Counted from the first letter of the stretch, positions 1 to 6,578 are shown. The stretch: DNA of 11,262 nt from an uncultured Corynebacterium sp. (GCF_943914015.1 NZ_CALUAK010000085.1:1-11262); one strand, 5' to 3'. The notes: a model not told the origin generated them from the sequence alone. Numbers and translations: made by a program.

Positions 1-510
1 GACCGGACCGTAGACAATATCTGCCTGATAGGCAGCAATGCGTTCGTCGCGGGTGGATTTTTCGGTGACGAAGGCCACCGACAGGCCGAAGAACTCGACG
101 AGCGGACGCATCCACGAGGCATCGCGCTCCGCGAGGTAATCATTGACGGTGATGAGGTGCACCGACTTCCCCTTGAGAGCGAAACCCGTCGCGGCCATCG
201 CACCAACGAGGGTCTTGCCCTCACCGGTAGCCATGTGGATGACATCGCCGTCGAGAAGCCGAAGCGTGGCCTGCGACTGCACCGAAAACGGCGTCAAACC
301 GATGGTGCGGGTGGAGGCAACAGCGAGCGCTGCAAGAAACGCCGGCTTATCGTCGATGTGTTCGCGGGCGTAGGCCGCAAGGTCGGAATCGCTCAGACCA
401 GCAAGGTCGTCTGCCACCTGCGTCGCCGCAGCGACAACCTTCTTGCTCTGCTTTTGGTTGCGCCCCTTTTTGGAGCCCAACGCGTTCCACAACCAATCCA
501 TTCCGGCCAT
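1..510 (-). CDS. secA2: Accessory preprotein translocase ATPase SecA2, N-terminal part (cut by window edge)
   Basis: The frame reads from ATG at 510 to the left edge (170 codons, no stop), so only the N-terminal part is present. SecA is the cytoplasmic ATPase that drives proteins through SecYEG; SecA2 is the second copy of mycobacteria, corynebacteria and some Firmicutes that exports a small protein set. A Q-motif-like stretch (LTPFSVQSQ) precedes the Walker A motif ATGEGKT at residues 94-100, followed by the SecA signature TVNDYLAERDASWM. The region before Walker A is short and lacks the longer SecA1 N-terminus, and MATGEGKT replaces the MRTGEGKT-like form I recall for SecA1; both favour SecA2. 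A purine-rich AAGGAAGG on the minus strand lies close upstream of the ATG and fixes the start. Family membership is nearly certain; SecA2 rather than SecA1 is likely. Confidence 0.88.
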   Translation of the reverse strand, partial: MAGMDWLWNALGSKKGRNQKQSKKVVAAATQVADDLAGLSDSDLAAYAREHIDDKPAFLAALAVASTRTIGLTPFSVQSQATLRLLDGDVIHMATGEGKTLVGAMAATGFALKGKSVHLITVNDYLAERDASWMRPLVEFFGLSVAFVTEKSTRDERIAAYQADIVYGPV

Positions 511-967
511 GTGTCGCCTTCCTTGCTCGTAACTCACTCAGTGCGGGTGCCACGCCATGCGATGTTTCGCCTCTCAACCGTGTTCACCCGCGCTAGTACG
601 CAGCGGACTCGTCCCCGCTTGCACACCAACTACGCGTGTATATACGTCCAGACTAGCGCACAGTTTGCACACTCCTCCCACAGGCATCGTCCTCTCCGCC
701 CACCGTCTACCACGTCTCCTACCGTGTCCGTCAGGCTCGCCCACATGGGCAAATGATGGTCCGTGCGTGGTGTCCATCACGGCGTACACACACAACATCA
801 TTCGACACACCTATTAAGGGGCAAAATCATTAGGATTGGTGGCGATAAAACTTAGCGCACGGCCCCTGCAGTGAGTAGCCTACTGTTGCGTACGGTTCGG
901 TTTTGCTCAACAACTACCGGCCACCAGCGTGTAAGGACACCGCGGAAGAGAAGGAACGGAACACACT
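511..967. other. Divergent intergenic region between secA2 and the hydrolase-OsmC gene
   Basis: These 457 bases separate two divergent genes and should hold both promoters. I see no convincing gene: the small open frames in both directions are rich in Arg, Pro, Thr and His with no family motif or ribosome site. An AT-rich GTATATAC around 635-645 could supply a minus-strand -10 (TATATA) for secA2. TAGGAT (831-836) and TAGCCT (876-881) are possible plus-strand -10 boxes. None has a good -35 partner, so I do not call a promoter. The plus gene has AAGGA at 951-955, 12 bases before its ATG. Confidence 0.5.
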
Positions 968-2194
968 ATGCACTCAGTTAACGTCACAGTCCCGTCGCCG
1001 GCAGGCCTTGGTCTCGCCGCCACCATCGACTTCCCGGATACAGAGCCAAAAGCATTTGCCATCTTTTCTCACTGCTTTACCGGCAACCGCCACACGCCGT
1101 GTGCTGCCCGCGTCTCCAAAACCCTGTCGGAGTACGGCTACGCTGTGCTGCGCTTTGACTACCCGGGCCTAGGCCAATCGGAGGGCGATTTTGCGGAGCA
1201 GACTTTCACCTCGAACTGCGAAGACCTCTACGCCGTGTACGAATGGCTGGAGAAAAACTACGAAACACCAGCACTCCTCGTCGGCCACTCCCTTGGCGGT
1301 GCAGCCGCCCTGCGCACCGGCCAGAGGATGAAGAAGCTCAAAGCCATCGCCACCATCGGCGCGCCTTTCGACCCTGCACACGCCGTTTTCCAGTTCCCCG
1401 ATGCCATCAGTGAGGTCGACCGCCAGGGCGACTACACCTTCTCACTTGTCGGTCGCACAATGACCATCTCCCGCAAGCTGTTGGAAGACCTCGCGGAGAT
1501 GAACCCCGAGACCTACCTTCCGGATCTGAAGAAGCCCCTCCTCATTCTCCATTCCCCCACGGACCAAACTGTCGGCATCGACAGCGCGCAGCTCATCTTC
1601 CGGGTCTCCCGCTACCCCAAGTCCCTCGTCGCCTTGGATAAGACCGATCACCTGTGCACCAAGCCGGGTTCGGCTGCCCGCGCCGGCCGCCTCATTGCCG
1701 AATGGGCAGAACCCTACACACAGGTTGGTGAGCGTTTCCGCGAACAGGTTGACGAGACCGTCGCCGAGGCGCGCTCCACCAAGACCGGCAAATACACAGA
1801 TGCGGTGCGCGCCGGGGTGCGCCACTTCATCTCCGACCGCGAGACCACCCGTGGCGGAAAGGGACACGGCATTACGCCCACGGGCCTTCTCATGAGTGCC
1901 ATTGCCACCTCGACATCTCAGCAGATTCGGGTCAACGCCAAGAAGTTGCGCATCCGCGGTCTGGAAAACGTTCACGTCGAGGTTCAGCAGACGCCCACGG
2001 CGGCCACCGAGGTGGCCGACTTTTCCGGGGACGGTTCCTTCGAGCTCACCCGCTCGATCGAACTCACCGGCAGGCTTTCCGACGAAGAGGTGGACCGTCT
2101 CACCGCTACCCTCGACGATCCGCTCATCCACTCTCTGCTGGAGGGAGCGTTGAGCATCACGGATACGATCACCAACAAACCTGTCGAGGACTAA
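968..2194 (+). CDS. Alpha/beta hydrolase fused to a cysteine-less OsmC-like domain
   Basis: This 408-residue protein belongs to the bifunctional alpha/beta hydrolase/OsmC family. Residues about 1-250 are a serine hydrolase: nucleophile elbow GHSLGG with Ser108, probable acid Asp199 (HSPTDQTV) and His228 (TDHL). Residues about 280-408 follow the OsmC fold: GITPTGLLMSAIATS aligns with the usual GPTPYELLLAALGAC, and LDDPLIHSLLEG aligns with the usual DKCPVHRTLEG. OsmC/Ohr domains reduce organic peroxides through two cysteines at these sites; here they are Ser315 and Pro385. The peroxidase activity is therefore probably lost and the domain may be structural or ligand-binding. There is no signal peptide, so the protein should be cytoplasmic. 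Start: AAGGA lies 12 bases before ATG 968. The hydrolase substrate is unknown. The gene appears monocistronic. Confidence 0.9.
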   Translation: MHSVNVTVPSPAGLGLAATIDFPDTEPKAFAIFSHCFTGNRHTPCAARVSKTLSEYGYAVLRFDYPGLGQSEGDFAEQTFTSNCEDLYAVYEWLEKNYETPALLVGHSLGGAAALRTGQRMKKLKAIATIGAPFDPAHAVFQFPDAISEVDRQGDYTFSLVGRTMTISRKLLEDLAEMNPETYLPDLKKPLLILHSPTDQTVGIDSAQLIFRVSRYPKSLVALDKTDHLCTKPGSAARAGRLIAEWAEPYTQVGERFREQVDETVAEARSTKTGKYTDAVRAGVRHFISDRETTRGGKGHGITPTGLLMSAIATSTSQQIRVNAKKLRIRGLENVHVEVQQTPTAATEVADFSGDGSFELTRSIELTGRLSDEEVDRLTATLDDPLIHSLLEGALSITDTITNKPVED

Positions 2195-2205
2195 ACACGA
2201 TTAAG

Positions 2206-2244
2206 ACCGTGCGTGGCGCGCCCGCATTCCCCGCGCCCGACGGT
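2206..2244 (+). terminator. Possible weak terminator hairpin after the hydrolase-OsmC gene
   Basis: GGCGCG (2215-2220) pairs with CGCGCC (2232-2237) across an 11-base loop. An outer ACCG (2206-2209) pairs with CGGT (2241-2244) across a small internal loop. There is no T-run afterwards (TGCACATTT), so it is at best a weak or Rho-assisted terminator. Its position 12 bases after the stop codon is the main support. Confidence 0.35.
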
Positions 2245-2273
2245 TGCACATTTCCCGCCCTAAGCTGCTAATT

Positions 2274-2301
2274 TTGGATCCGGATTGCAATGTTGTAATC
2301 T
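2274..2301 (+). promoter_or_regulatory. Promoter of tRNA-Pro
   Basis: TTGGAT (2274-2279) and TAATCT (2296-2301) are separated by 16 bases, a good sigma-A-type arrangement. The predicted start about seven bases later lies about 20 bases before the mature tRNA. The extended TGTAATCT is identical to the -10 of the symporter gene at 4936-4943. Confidence 0.65.
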
Positions 2302-2328
2302 GAATGAGCTGCACGATGAGGGCAGCGG

Positions 2329-2402
2329 CGGACTGTGGCGCAGCTTGGTAGCGCACTACACTGGGGGTGTAGGGGTCGCAGGTTCAAATCCTGTCAGTCC
2401 GA
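2329..2402 (+). tRNA. tRNA-Pro, anticodon GGG
   Basis: A complete 74-base cloverleaf. The acceptor stem CGGACTG (2329-2335) pairs perfectly with CAGTCCG (2395-2401), with discriminator A at 2402. The D-arm contains AGCTTGGTAGC. The anticodon stem CTACA/TGTAG (2356-2360/2368-2372) encloses loop CTGGGGG, giving anticodon GGG at 2363-2365, which reads CCC and CCU proline codons. The T-arm contains GGTTCAAATCC. The 3' CCA is not encoded, as is common in actinobacteria. It has its own promoter and terminator and is thus a single-gene unit. Confidence 0.96.
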
Positions 2403-2408
2403 CTCTTT

Positions 2409-2442
2409 AAAAACCGGTAACGTACAGCGTTGCCGGTTTTTT
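2409..2442 (+). terminator. Intrinsic terminator of tRNA-Pro
   Basis: AAAACCGGTAACG (2410-2422) pairs with CGTTGCCGGTTTT (2428-2440) with one G-T wobble and a five-base loop (tacag), and the right arm runs into six T residues. It begins seven bases after the tRNA. Confidence 0.9.
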
Positions 2443-2533
2443 CTTATTCACCCAAGTTTCGCGTGTCTGGGGTTAAGCGCCCCCAAAACGTGTGTCTTTT
2501 CGGCGTGTCGTGTGGGTTGGCCATTTTGTTTGT

Positions 2534-2878
2534 CTAGTTTCTGCCTGCCCATCCTTTGCGTATGCCGATAGAGTTGGTGGGTGTGGAGTCGATTGCGGTG
2601 TCGTAGGTGGCTGGTCGGCCGTCTGCGTTTCCATAGGTGGCTTCATGCTCTTGGGTGATGATGGCTTGAGCTTTGGCGAGTCCGGCCTGTCCCCAGTGTT
2701 GCTGCCTGGCGATCTTTTCGGGGTCGCCAGGCAGTTGCGTATGTAGGTACAACCACCAATCGCAGATGACACGGTTAATTAGGCCGATTGCGGTCCCCAC
2801 TGAGGGAACGCCGTCTGATCCCAACCCATCATCCCGCCTCGGAGCCCTGTCCGCATTGTCCGGCTCGCGGAGCCCCAC
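2534..2878 (-). CDS. Unrecognised reading frame, probably a gene remnant
   Basis: I do not recognise this protein. The minus frame ending at the TAG at 2534-2536 looks protein-like over its last 85 or so codons (DDGLGSDGVPSVGTAIGLI, VICDWWLYLHTQLPGDPE, GLAKAQAIITQEHEATYG), with C-rich third positions like the real genes here. Its beginning is unclear. The frame stays open upstream to 2992, but that part overlaps the lipase promoter, leader and start codon and looks non-coding. The GTG at 2878 used here has no ribosome site, nor has any later GTG. There is no promoter on this strand. The tail may be left over from a larger gene or from an element next to the tRNA. The overlapping plus-strand frame at 2492-2746 is less protein-like. 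Coding status is uncertain. Confidence 0.3.
   Translation of the reverse strand: MGLREPDNADRAPRRDDGLGSDGVPSVGTAIGLINRVICDWWLYLHTQLPGDPEKIARQQHWGQAGLAKAQAIITQEHEATYGNADGRPATYDTAIDSTPTNSIGIRKGWAGRN
2702..2734. repeat. Perfect 11-bp inverted repeat (hairpin)
   Basis: CTGCCTGGCGA (2702-2712) and TCGCCAGGCAG (2724-2734) are exact reverse complements around an 11-base spacer. Neither side has a T-run, so it is not an ordinary intrinsic terminator. It lies inside the unrecognised minus-strand frame, where it encodes QLPGDPEKIARQ. Confidence 0.6.
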
Positions 2879-2898
2879 GCGGGAGGAAACGCTATAAT
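2862..2898 (+). promoter_or_regulatory. Putative lipase promoter with an inverted repeat at the -35 position
   Basis: TATAAT at 2893-2898 is a consensus -10 box. At the expected -35 (about 2870-2875) there is no TTGACA-like hexamer. Instead there is a tight inverted repeat, GGCTC (2862-2866) and GAGCC (2870-2874), separated by GCG. A promoter with a perfect -10 and a repeat in place of the -35 suggests activator or repressor control. CGGAGC also occurs at 2840-2845, 2868-2873 and 2905-2910. The leader to the ATG at 2983 would be about 78 bases. Confidence 0.5.
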
Positions 2899-2905
2899 TT
2901 TCTTC

Positions 2906-2943
2906 GGAGCTTGGCATCAGCGGGTGACCGCTTTTCAGGCTCC
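2906..2943 (+). promoter_or_regulatory. Stem-loop at the predicted 5' end of the lipase mRNA
   Basis: An outer stem (2906-2914 with 2935-2943, nine pairs including three wobbles) is continued after a small internal loop by AGCGG (2919-2923) with CCGCT (2928-2932), closed by a GTGA (GNRA-type) tetraloop. It starts where transcription from the TATAAT at 2893-2898 should begin and ends before AGGAAG (2962-2967). It could stabilise the transcript or be regulatory. The TTTT after the inner stem is part of the outer stem, so a terminator role is less likely. Confidence 0.45.
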
Positions 2944-2982
2944 CCATACGTGACAAAAAGTAGGAAGATTTAAGACCCGGAC

Positions 2983-4095
2983 ATGACCTCATCCATTCGC
3001 CTTACCTGTGCTGCGGCTCTCACCTCCCTGGTGGTGGCTCTGGCAGTGCCCGCGGCTGCTGATGCTCCGAGCACCGCGACACCAGAGCCAACAACAACCA
3101 CCACCACCACAACAACAACTGCCACCGCAGTACCCACCGAAGAAGAGCCCACCAAAGACGCTCAGGGATCATCGAGTGGCTCCAGCACAGCACCGGATAC
3201 TCTCACTCCGAAGGATCCCAAGGAACTTCCTGAAGTTGTCTCCCCGGCAGATGCGCCGGACTTTCTCAATGATCCGGAGTGTGTTCCGGCACCTGAGCAT
3301 CCCACCCCGGTGCTTTTCCTCCACGGCACCTCGCGCAACATGAGCGATTTCTACGCTACCGCTGAATCTCTCCACAAGGAGGGCTTCTGTGTGTGGGGAT
3401 ATAACTACGGCAAGAATACGGGTGTCTCCATCCAGAACTTGAGCCCTTCGATGTACGCCACCGGCGATATCCCCACCTCTGTGGCTGAGGTTTCCCGCTA
3501 CATTGATCACGTTCTAGAGGAAACGGAAGCACCAAAGTTGGACATCGTTGGCCACTCACAGGGTGGCATGATTCCCAAGGCGTATATCGCCACCTATGGC
3601 GCGGAGAAGGTTAACCGCGTCGTTTCCATGGGCGCCCCCTTCCATGGCACAGAAGTTAATGGGCACGGAAGCATCGTACGCGGGCTTATCAATTTTGCTC
3701 CCCACATCATGACCTTCTTCCTTTCCCCGGCAAGTTCGCAGCAGATCGTGGGCAGCAACTTCATCGCCTGGCTAAACAAGCAGCCAGACACTGTCGCCGG
3801 GGTGACCTACACGTCCTTCTACTCCCCTGACGATACGGTCGTAACACCAAACGAAACGAGCAAGCTCACCGCAGTCGATGGCGCTGATGTGGCAAACGTC
3901 GACGTGAAAGACGTGTGTGCGTTCAAGAATGACCAGATCATCCACGATGATTTGCCACTGTCCCCCACCATGGCGTCGCTGATCTATTGGGGCCTGTCCC
4001 GCAGCGCAGAGGACACCACTCCCCCGACCACGGCCTGCACCTATCTTCCTAATGACGACCTCACGTGGTACCCGGCCGTCTCCTTTTCGAGCTAG
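2983..4095 (+). CDS. Secreted lipase/esterase (alpha/beta hydrolase) with poly-Thr linker
   Basis: A 370-residue exported serine hydrolase resembling the class 2/LipA-type bacterial lipases. The N-terminus is a signal peptide: Arg6, a hydrophobic core to about residue 23, and a probable cleavage after AAA26 or ADA28. A Thr/Pro/Ser/Glu-rich linker (about residues 29-75) includes ten consecutive threonines (37-46). The catalytic domain shows the oxyanion-region HG (His114-Gly115, FLHGTSRN), nucleophile elbow GHSQGG (Ser192), a probable acid at Asp283 or Asp284 (YSPDDTVV) and His321 (QIIHDD). It likely hydrolyses acylglycerols or other esters outside the membrane; the substrate cannot be told. 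ATG 2983 is chosen because the frame has a stop just upstream (TAA at 2971-2973); AGGAAG (2962-2967) is rather distant at 15 bases. It is monocistronic, with its own promoter and terminator. Confidence 0.88.
   Translation: MTSSIRLTCAAALTSLVVALAVPAAADAPSTATPEPTTTTTTTTTTATAVPTEEEPTKDAQGSSSGSSTAPDTLTPKDPKELPEVVSPADAPDFLNDPECVPAPEHPTPVLFLHGTSRNMSDFYATAESLHKEGFCVWGYNYGKNTGVSIQNLSPSMYATGDIPTSVAEVSRYIDHVLEETEAPKLDIVGHSQGGMIPKAYIATYGAEKVNRVVSMGAPFHGTEVNGHGSIVRGLINFAPHIMTFFLSPASSQQIVGSNFIAWLNKQPDTVAGVTYTSFYSPDDTVVTPNETSKLTAVDGADVANVDVKDVCAFKNDQIIHDDLPLSPTMASLIYWGLSRSAEDTTPPTTACTYLPNDDLTWYPAVSFSS
3091..3120 (+). repeat. ACN trinucleotide tract encoding ten threonines
   Basis: Ten consecutive ACA/ACC/ACT codons in the linker of the secreted lipase. 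Such a tract can change length by slippage in units of three without breaking the frame, and a Thr-rich segment after a signal peptide is a possible site for O-mannosylation in actinobacteria. Confidence 0.85.
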
Positions 4096-4108
4096 CCTAG
4101 CCACATAC

Positions 4109-4147
4109 AAAACCCGTGACTGTATATTCATTACAGCCACGGGTTTT
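4109..4147. terminator. Bidirectional intrinsic terminator between lipase and gpt
   Basis: AAAACCCGTG (4109-4118) pairs with CACGGGTTTT (4138-4147). The stem continues, after a one-base mismatch, with CTGTA (4120-4124) and TACAG (4132-4136) around a seven-base loop. The A/T ends give a U-run in either direction, so it can stop both the plus-strand lipase and the minus-strand phosphoribosyltransferase. Confidence 0.92.
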
Positions 4148-4166
4148 CGCTAACTTCGGGTAAAAA

Positions 4167-4670
4167 CTACTCGTCCTTGGTTACCGGCGGCTCAGCAGAC
4201 CACGGGAAGGCAATCCACCGATCAGTGTGGCGCCACACATAGCTTGGCGCAATGACAGAACGAGACTTGCCGTAGATGACGGCGGAGCGAACCTCAGCCG
4301 CGCTCTTTTCCAGGATCTTGAGAACCAAATCAAGCGTGCGCCCAGAGTCTGCGACATCGTCCACAACAAGGAGCTTCTTTCCGCTCAGCGCGTTTGTGTC
4401 CAGCAGTGGCTCAAGGAGGATCGGATCCGGCAGAGTCTCTTCCACATCGGTGTAGAACTCAACGTTGATGGCATCGGAAAGCTTCACGCCCATGGCGTAA
4501 GAAAGAGCACCGGCGGGCAGCAGCCCGCCACGAGCGACGGCGATAATTATGTCGGGTTCATAACCCGAATTCACAATCGTTTGAGCGAGCTCGCGTGATG
4601 CTTGTCCGAACATATCCCACGTGAGAACCTCAAGGTTGTCCATGTTGGAAGAGTCTGCATGATAGGCCAT
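4167..4670 (-). CDS. gpt: Gpt-type purine phosphoribosyltransferase (xanthine/guanine/hypoxanthine)
   Basis: A 167-residue type I phosphoribosyltransferase that would make nucleotides from a purine base and PRPP in the cytoplasm (purine salvage). The PRPP loop VVDDVADSGRTL (residues about 102-113, Asp104-Asp105) and the pyrophosphate-loop ARGGL (46-50) are intact. The C-terminal WIAFPW matches the aromatic base-binding end of the short Gpt family, whose E. coli member has about 152 residues. Hpt-type proteins look different, so Gpt is preferred; the preferred base is not readable. Start: ATG 4670 lies directly after a -10 box (leaderless), whereas the inner ATG 4643, giving 158 residues, has no Shine-Dalgarno. 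The conserved part begins near the inner ATG, so either is possible. The frame stays open upstream to an ATG at 4850, but that extension is not protein-like. Confidence 0.88.
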   Translation of the reverse strand: MAYHADSSNMDNLEVLTWDMFGQASRELAQTIVNSGYEPDIIIAVARGGLLPAGALSYAMGVKLSDAINVEFYTDVEETLPDPILLEPLLDTNALSGKKLLVVDDVADSGRTLDLVLKILEKSAAEVRSAVIYGKSRSVIAPSYVWRHTDRWIAFPWSAEPPVTKDE

Positions 4671-4706
4671 ATTCTGAGGATACCGCCTTGATGAAATACG
4701 CGGTAA
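4671..4706 (-). promoter_or_regulatory. Probable leaderless gpt promoter with an overlapping inverted repeat
   Basis: On the minus strand, TTACCG (4706-4701) and TATCCT (4682-4677) are 18 bases apart, and ATG 4670 follows the -10 by six bases, which places the expected transcription start at the A of the ATG. An inverted repeat, TACCGC (4681-4686) and GCGGTA (4700-4705), has one half in the -35 and the other running into the -10, with centres 19 bp apart. That geometry suits a dimeric repressor covering the promoter. Confidence 0.5.
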
Positions 4707-4897
4707 TAAATCACCAGTTTTCATCAGACCACGGGGCCGATCTAAAGGACCATGCCTTGCTCTTGGCTTGCCGTTACTCTGTCGTTTATGTCCCCATTCG
4801 CACCGATGCGTAATTACCAGGAAAATTGCCTTCTTCAATGATGAAGACACCGTTTGTCACTACGAAACATTTGATAACTAGGGTATTTGCACTTTCC

Positions 4898-4949
4898 TTA
4901 GGTGGGTTTAGGTTTCTTTATCTAAACACCTGTCGTGTAATCTACCCCC
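4898..4949 (+). promoter_or_regulatory. Probable leaderless symporter promoter with tandem TTAGGT repeats
   Basis: TGTAATCT supplies a -10 (TAATCT, 4938-4943) followed by six bases and then ATG 4950, so the transcript probably starts at the A of the start codon. The -35 is weak (about 4915-4920). Just upstream, TTAGGT occurs twice (4898-4903 and 4908-4913), ten bases apart or one helical turn. GTTTAG (4906-4911) is also inverted as CTAAAC (4922-4927). This suggests a regulator site over the -35. Confidence 0.5.
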
Positions 4950-6488
4950 ATGAATATTATGGAAGGCTTCAACAGCATGATGAGTGTGTTGGAGAATGCT
5001 GTGGGAACCTTTAATGGTCACCTGTGGTCATTCCTGCCCATTCCGCTCCTGCTGGCAGGCATTTACTTTGGCTTTCGAACCTTCATCGTCCAGATCCGCA
5101 AAATTCCCGACATGTTCAAGGCAGTCGTCGAAAAGCCTGCGGAACAAAACGACGAGGACATTTCCGCCTTCAAAGCATTTACTATTTCCGCCGCGTCCCG
5201 CGTCGGTACCGGCAACGTCGCAGGTGTCGCCATCGCGATCACCACTGGTGGCCCCGGTGCTGTGTTCTGGATGTGGATGGTCGCCCTCGTAGGTGGCGCA
5301 ACCAGCTTCGTCGAGTCCACGCTGGCGCAGCTGTGGAAGACACGCGACGGCGATTCCTACCGCGGTGGCCCGGCGTACTACATGACCCGTGGTTTGAACT
5401 CCAAGGTTCTAGCGACGATCTTCGCCGTGGCTATCGCCTTCACCTTCGGGTTCGTATACAACGCTCTACAGTCCAACGCCGTTGTGGAAGCCATCGCCAA
5501 GTCAGTCGAGACCATTGGCTCCCCGATGGATGAACACACTACCTTCCTCGTCCGCCTCGGTATCGGCTTTGCCATGGCGATCCTCGCTGGTCTCGTCATC
5601 TTCGGTGGCGTGCAGCGCATCGCCAACTTTACGCAGATGATTGTCCCGTTCATGGCGGTCGCTTACCTGATCCTCGGCTTCATCATCGTCGGTCTGAATA
5701 TTCAGCACGTCCCCGGCATGATTTCTGATATCTTCGCTGCGGCTTTCGGCTTCCGCCAGATCGGTGGTGCAACGATGGGCATGGCGTTCATGTACGGCAT
5801 GCAGCGTGGCCTGTTCTCCAACGAAGCCGGTGAAGGTTCGACTCCAAACGCCGCCGCTACTGCAACGGTGTCGCACCCTGTCAAGCAGGGGCTCGTACAG
5901 ACACTCGGCGTGTACTTCGATACCATCCTCGTCTGCTCCATCACCGCCTTCATCATTCTTCTCAGCGATTACCGCACGGCAGAGGAAGGCCAGACGTCCT
6001 CCCTCACCCAGGATGCCGTGGCACACTCTGTTGGCACGTGGGGCATTCACTTTGTCACCCTCGTCCTGTTCTGCCTCGCCTTCTCCTCGCTGATCGGCAA
6101 CTACTACCTCGCACAGGCAAACGTCCAGTACCTGACCGACTCCAAGACAGCGCTCAGCGTATTCCGCGTGGCTGTCCTCGTCTTCGTAGTTTTCGGCTCC
6201 GTTGGCACCGTGCCACTCATCTGGGCACTGGGTGACACGTTCGCTGGCACCATGGTGATCATCAACCTCATCGCCATCGTTCCGCTCGGCGGTGTCGCCA
6301 TCAAGCTGCTGCGCAACTACTCGGAACAGCGTTCCAAGGGATTGGATCCGATCTTCCACCGAGATATGCTCCCCGAGATCAAGAACGTGGAGTGCTGGAA
6401 CGGCACCGATTCGGCCACCAAAAATTACCCCACCGCTTTCGAGGCACTGGGCATGCCCGTCCCGGAGCGTGCACCGGAATCCAAGTAG
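4950..6488 (+). CDS. Alanine/glycine:cation symporter (AGCS family)
   Basis: A 512-residue inner-membrane transporter that would import alanine or glycine with Na+ or H+. Family signatures are clear: SRVGTGNVAGVA (residues 83-94), GGPGAVFWMW (100-109), VESTLAQLWK (121-130), GGPAYYMTRGL, and FSNEAGEGSTPNAAATA around residues 289-305. Around ten or eleven hydrophobic segments run from about residue 28 to 455, followed by a hydrophilic C-terminal tail of about 55 residues containing FEALGMP. Length is slightly above the usual 440-490 residues of the family. Two starts compete: ATG 4950 directly after a -10 box (leaderless), and ATG 4977 preceded by GGAAGG at 4961-4966 with ten bases of spacing, which would give 503 residues. 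The gene diverges from gpt; no functional link is evident. A terminator follows. Confidence 0.93.
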   Translation: MNIMEGFNSMMSVLENAVGTFNGHLWSFLPIPLLLAGIYFGFRTFIVQIRKIPDMFKAVVEKPAEQNDEDISAFKAFTISAASRVGTGNVAGVAIAITTGGPGAVFWMWMVALVGGATSFVESTLAQLWKTRDGDSYRGGPAYYMTRGLNSKVLATIFAVAIAFTFGFVYNALQSNAVVEAIAKSVETIGSPMDEHTTFLVRLGIGFAMAILAGLVIFGGVQRIANFTQMIVPFMAVAYLILGFIIVGLNIQHVPGMISDIFAAAFGFRQIGGATMGMAFMYGMQRGLFSNEAGEGSTPNAAATATVSHPVKQGLVQTLGVYFDTILVCSITAFIILLSDYRTAEEGQTSSLTQDAVAHSVGTWGIHFVTLVLFCLAFSSLIGNYYLAQANVQYLTDSKTALSVFRVAVLVFVVFGSVGTVPLIWALGDTFAGTMVIINLIAIVPLGGVAIKLLRNYSEQRSKGLDPIFHRDMLPEIKNVECWNGTDSATKNYPTAFEALGMPVPERAPESK

Positions 6489-6578
6489 GGTTCCCCTTGC
6501 CCGTGTGAGAATGTCTCATGCTTTGGGTGAGATAAAAGCCACATACTGAACATGGGACGGGTTTCCCTCTTCCCCATT

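Noticed and set aside
1442..2131. 229-codon minus frame opposite the hydrolase-OsmC gene
   Set aside because: Antisense shadow without a recognisable domain, lying over conserved catalytic codons of the plus gene.
2384..2402. tRNA-Pro 3' end as an attachment site of an integrated element
   Set aside because: I found no second copy of the tRNA 3' end in the window and no integrase gene.
2983..3009. Lipoprotein lipobox at LTC (Cys9) in the lipase signal sequence
   Set aside because: The cysteine lies before the hydrophobic core, too early for a lipobox; an AxA signal peptidase I site is better.
4671..4850. N-terminal extension of the phosphoribosyltransferase up to an ATG at 4850
   Set aside because: The extra 60 residues are Arg- and Lys-rich without family similarity and cover the promoter.
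5502..6359. 285-codon minus frame opposite the symporter
   Set aside because: Composition is dominated by Asp, Glu, Arg and His, with no motif; it is the shadow of a clear transporter.
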